The notes under the pieces are model-generated. The model ran no database searches. It was not told the DNA's origin and saw only the letters and a list, made by a program, of their open reading frames with translations. From an uncultured Ruminococcus sp. (lineage in GTDB: Bacteria; Bacillota; Clostridia; Oscillospirales; Acutalibacteraceae), in assembly GCA_902800065.1 (NCBI GenBank), contig CADCDE010000018.1:1-32927 (forward strand): a DNA stretch of 32,927 nt, in the 5' to 3' direction. Of the stretch, positions 32,119-32,927 are shown in pieces. Each line of letters opens with the position of its first letter. Position 1 is the stretch's first letter. Made by a program: the position numbers and the translations under genes.

Positions 32119-32292
32119 AATGATGTGCGAACCTTAGGTGACGCTGAAAACCCGCAGAGGTTCGCCTGAAAAATATAAATATTTCAGCATTTATAGTTCT
32201 GAATTAGAAAAATAATTCAGATAGTCCGCCTTATGGAGTGTGTGAGAAACAATATATTGTGGTGAAATAGCTTTATTATACTATATATTGCG
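32119..32292 (+). promoter_or_regulatory. CRISPR leader with hairpins and a degenerate repeat-like block
   Basis: The 174-nt leader between cas2 and the first repeat contains GCGAACCT (32127-32134) paired with AGGTTCGC (32158-32165), an arrangement I recall from other type I-C leaders; an imperfect hairpin at 32166-32187; and a perfect 8-bp hairpin CTGAATTA/TAATTCAG (32199-32220). At 32224-32253 a block shares GTC, CCT, ATG and TGTGTGAG with the array repeat. It should carry the array promoter and the integration site; AT-rich TATACTAT near 32277-32284 may be part of a -10. Confidence 0.75.
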
Positions 32293-32927
32293 GTCACACC
32301 TCGCATGAGGTGTGTGAGTAGAAATTCAGATATATGACCGATGAACAGATACACGAAAGGTCACACCTCGCATGAGGTGTGTGAGTAGAAATGCAAAAGT
32401 ATCAGAAGCACCGAAACTCCAAAGCCGTCACACCTCGCATGAGGTGTGTGAGTAGAAATCATCTTTGAGAGCCTGCGTATCTTCTGCACTGGGTCACACC
32501 TCGCATGAGGTGTGTGAGTAGAAATGTTATCCACTTGTTGGCAGATATTAACTTGATACGTCACACCTCGCATGAGGTGTGTGAGTAGAAATGCAAAATT
32601 AAAGCAATTTTGCTATTATTTTCTTGTAGGTCACACCTCGCATGAGGTGTGTGAGTAGAAATTCCGCCATGAGTATGTTATCCGCAAAAGATACAGTCAC
32701 ACCTCGCATGAGGTGTGTGAGTAGAAATATAAATCTCTGACCTTTGATACAAAAACAGATGCTGGTCACACCTCGCATGAGGTGTGTGAGTAGAAATAAG
32801 CAGATAAAATCCATGTCTTGCAATACTCCAAGTCACACCTCGCATGAGGTGTGTGAGTAGAAATCCTGAATGCCAATTTTTGACGGTGTAACGGTTGTGT
32901 CACACCTCGCATGAGGTGTGTGAGTAG
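32293..32927 (+). CRISPR. Type I-C CRISPR array, 10 repeats and 9 spacers (continues past window)
   Basis: Identical 33-nt repeats start at 32293, 32360, 32427, 32493, 32560, 32630, 32696, 32765, 32832 and 32899; the last is cut by the window end after 29 nt. Spacers are 33-37 nt. Each repeat holds a perfect 8-bp stem, CACACCTC and GAGGTGTG, around GCAT, which Cas5c should recognise, and ends GAGTAGAAAT, which would form most of the 5' handle of the crRNA. The leader is on the cas2 side, so the spacers nearest 32293 are the newest. No spacer matches another part of this window by eye. Confidence 0.98.

Noticed and set aside
32361..32823. Minus-strand frames across the CRISPR array
   Set aside because: They are translations of the repeats themselves (recurring HLMRGVT), not genes.
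32293..32927. Spacers targeting genes in this window
   Set aside because: No match was seen by eye on either strand; a computed search would be needed to exclude partial matches.

Overview
The window looks like the chromosome of a low-GC member of the Clostridia, most likely a Ruminococcus-like gut bacterium (Oscillospiraceae). The basis is an AT-rich sequence, consensus sigma-A promoters (TTGACA-N17-TATAAT), strong AAGGAG ribosome binding sites, a Gram-positive rpsF-ssb-rpsR operon and a type I-C CRISPR-Cas system. The genus is inferred; no rRNA gene is present to fix it.

Layout. Positions 1-335 hold terminators only. A minus-strand operon follows (2806 to 336): a RING/zinc-ribbon membrane protein, galU and a cyclophilin. 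Next come a frameshifted small coiled-coil gene and an intact relative (3041-3692). The housekeeping operon rpsF-ssb-rpsR (3831-4960) has a perfect extended promoter and a possible autoregulatory leader. A small TSCPD protein and two tRNA-Ser genes (UGA, GCU) follow. At 5923-9211 lies a large GGDEF signalling protein split into two overlapping frames, most simply by loss of one TA unit in a short TA tract. A dispersed hairpin repeat lies behind it. A minus-strand operon (14057 to 9453) encodes an FtsX-type permease, its ATPase and a lipoprotein with an Ntn-hydrolase-like domain. A 9-bp inverted repeat surrounds the -35 region of its promoter.

The most unusual block is 14340-24290: eight co-oriented genes with tiny gaps or overlaps behind one good promoter. 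They encode an APH-like kinase, a GNAT acyltransferase, a PP-loop amidotransferase-like enzyme, a small membrane protein with a UbiA-like acidic motif, a PEP-synthase/rifampin-phosphotransferase-like enzyme, a DUF3419/BtaA-like aminocarboxypropyl transferase and two adenylate-forming ligases. I do not recognise this combination as a described pathway. It reads as a biosynthetic cluster for a modified lipid or an acylated amino-acid-like metabolite, and is the best candidate here for an undescribed system.

The right end (24568-32927) is a complete type I-C CRISPR-Cas locus: cas3, cas5c, cas8c (with an internal ribosome binding site and GTG start for Cas11c), cas7c, cas4, cas1, cas2. A hairpin-rich leader with a degenerate repeat-like block follows, then an array of ten 33-nt repeats and nine spacers, the last repeat cut by the window edge.
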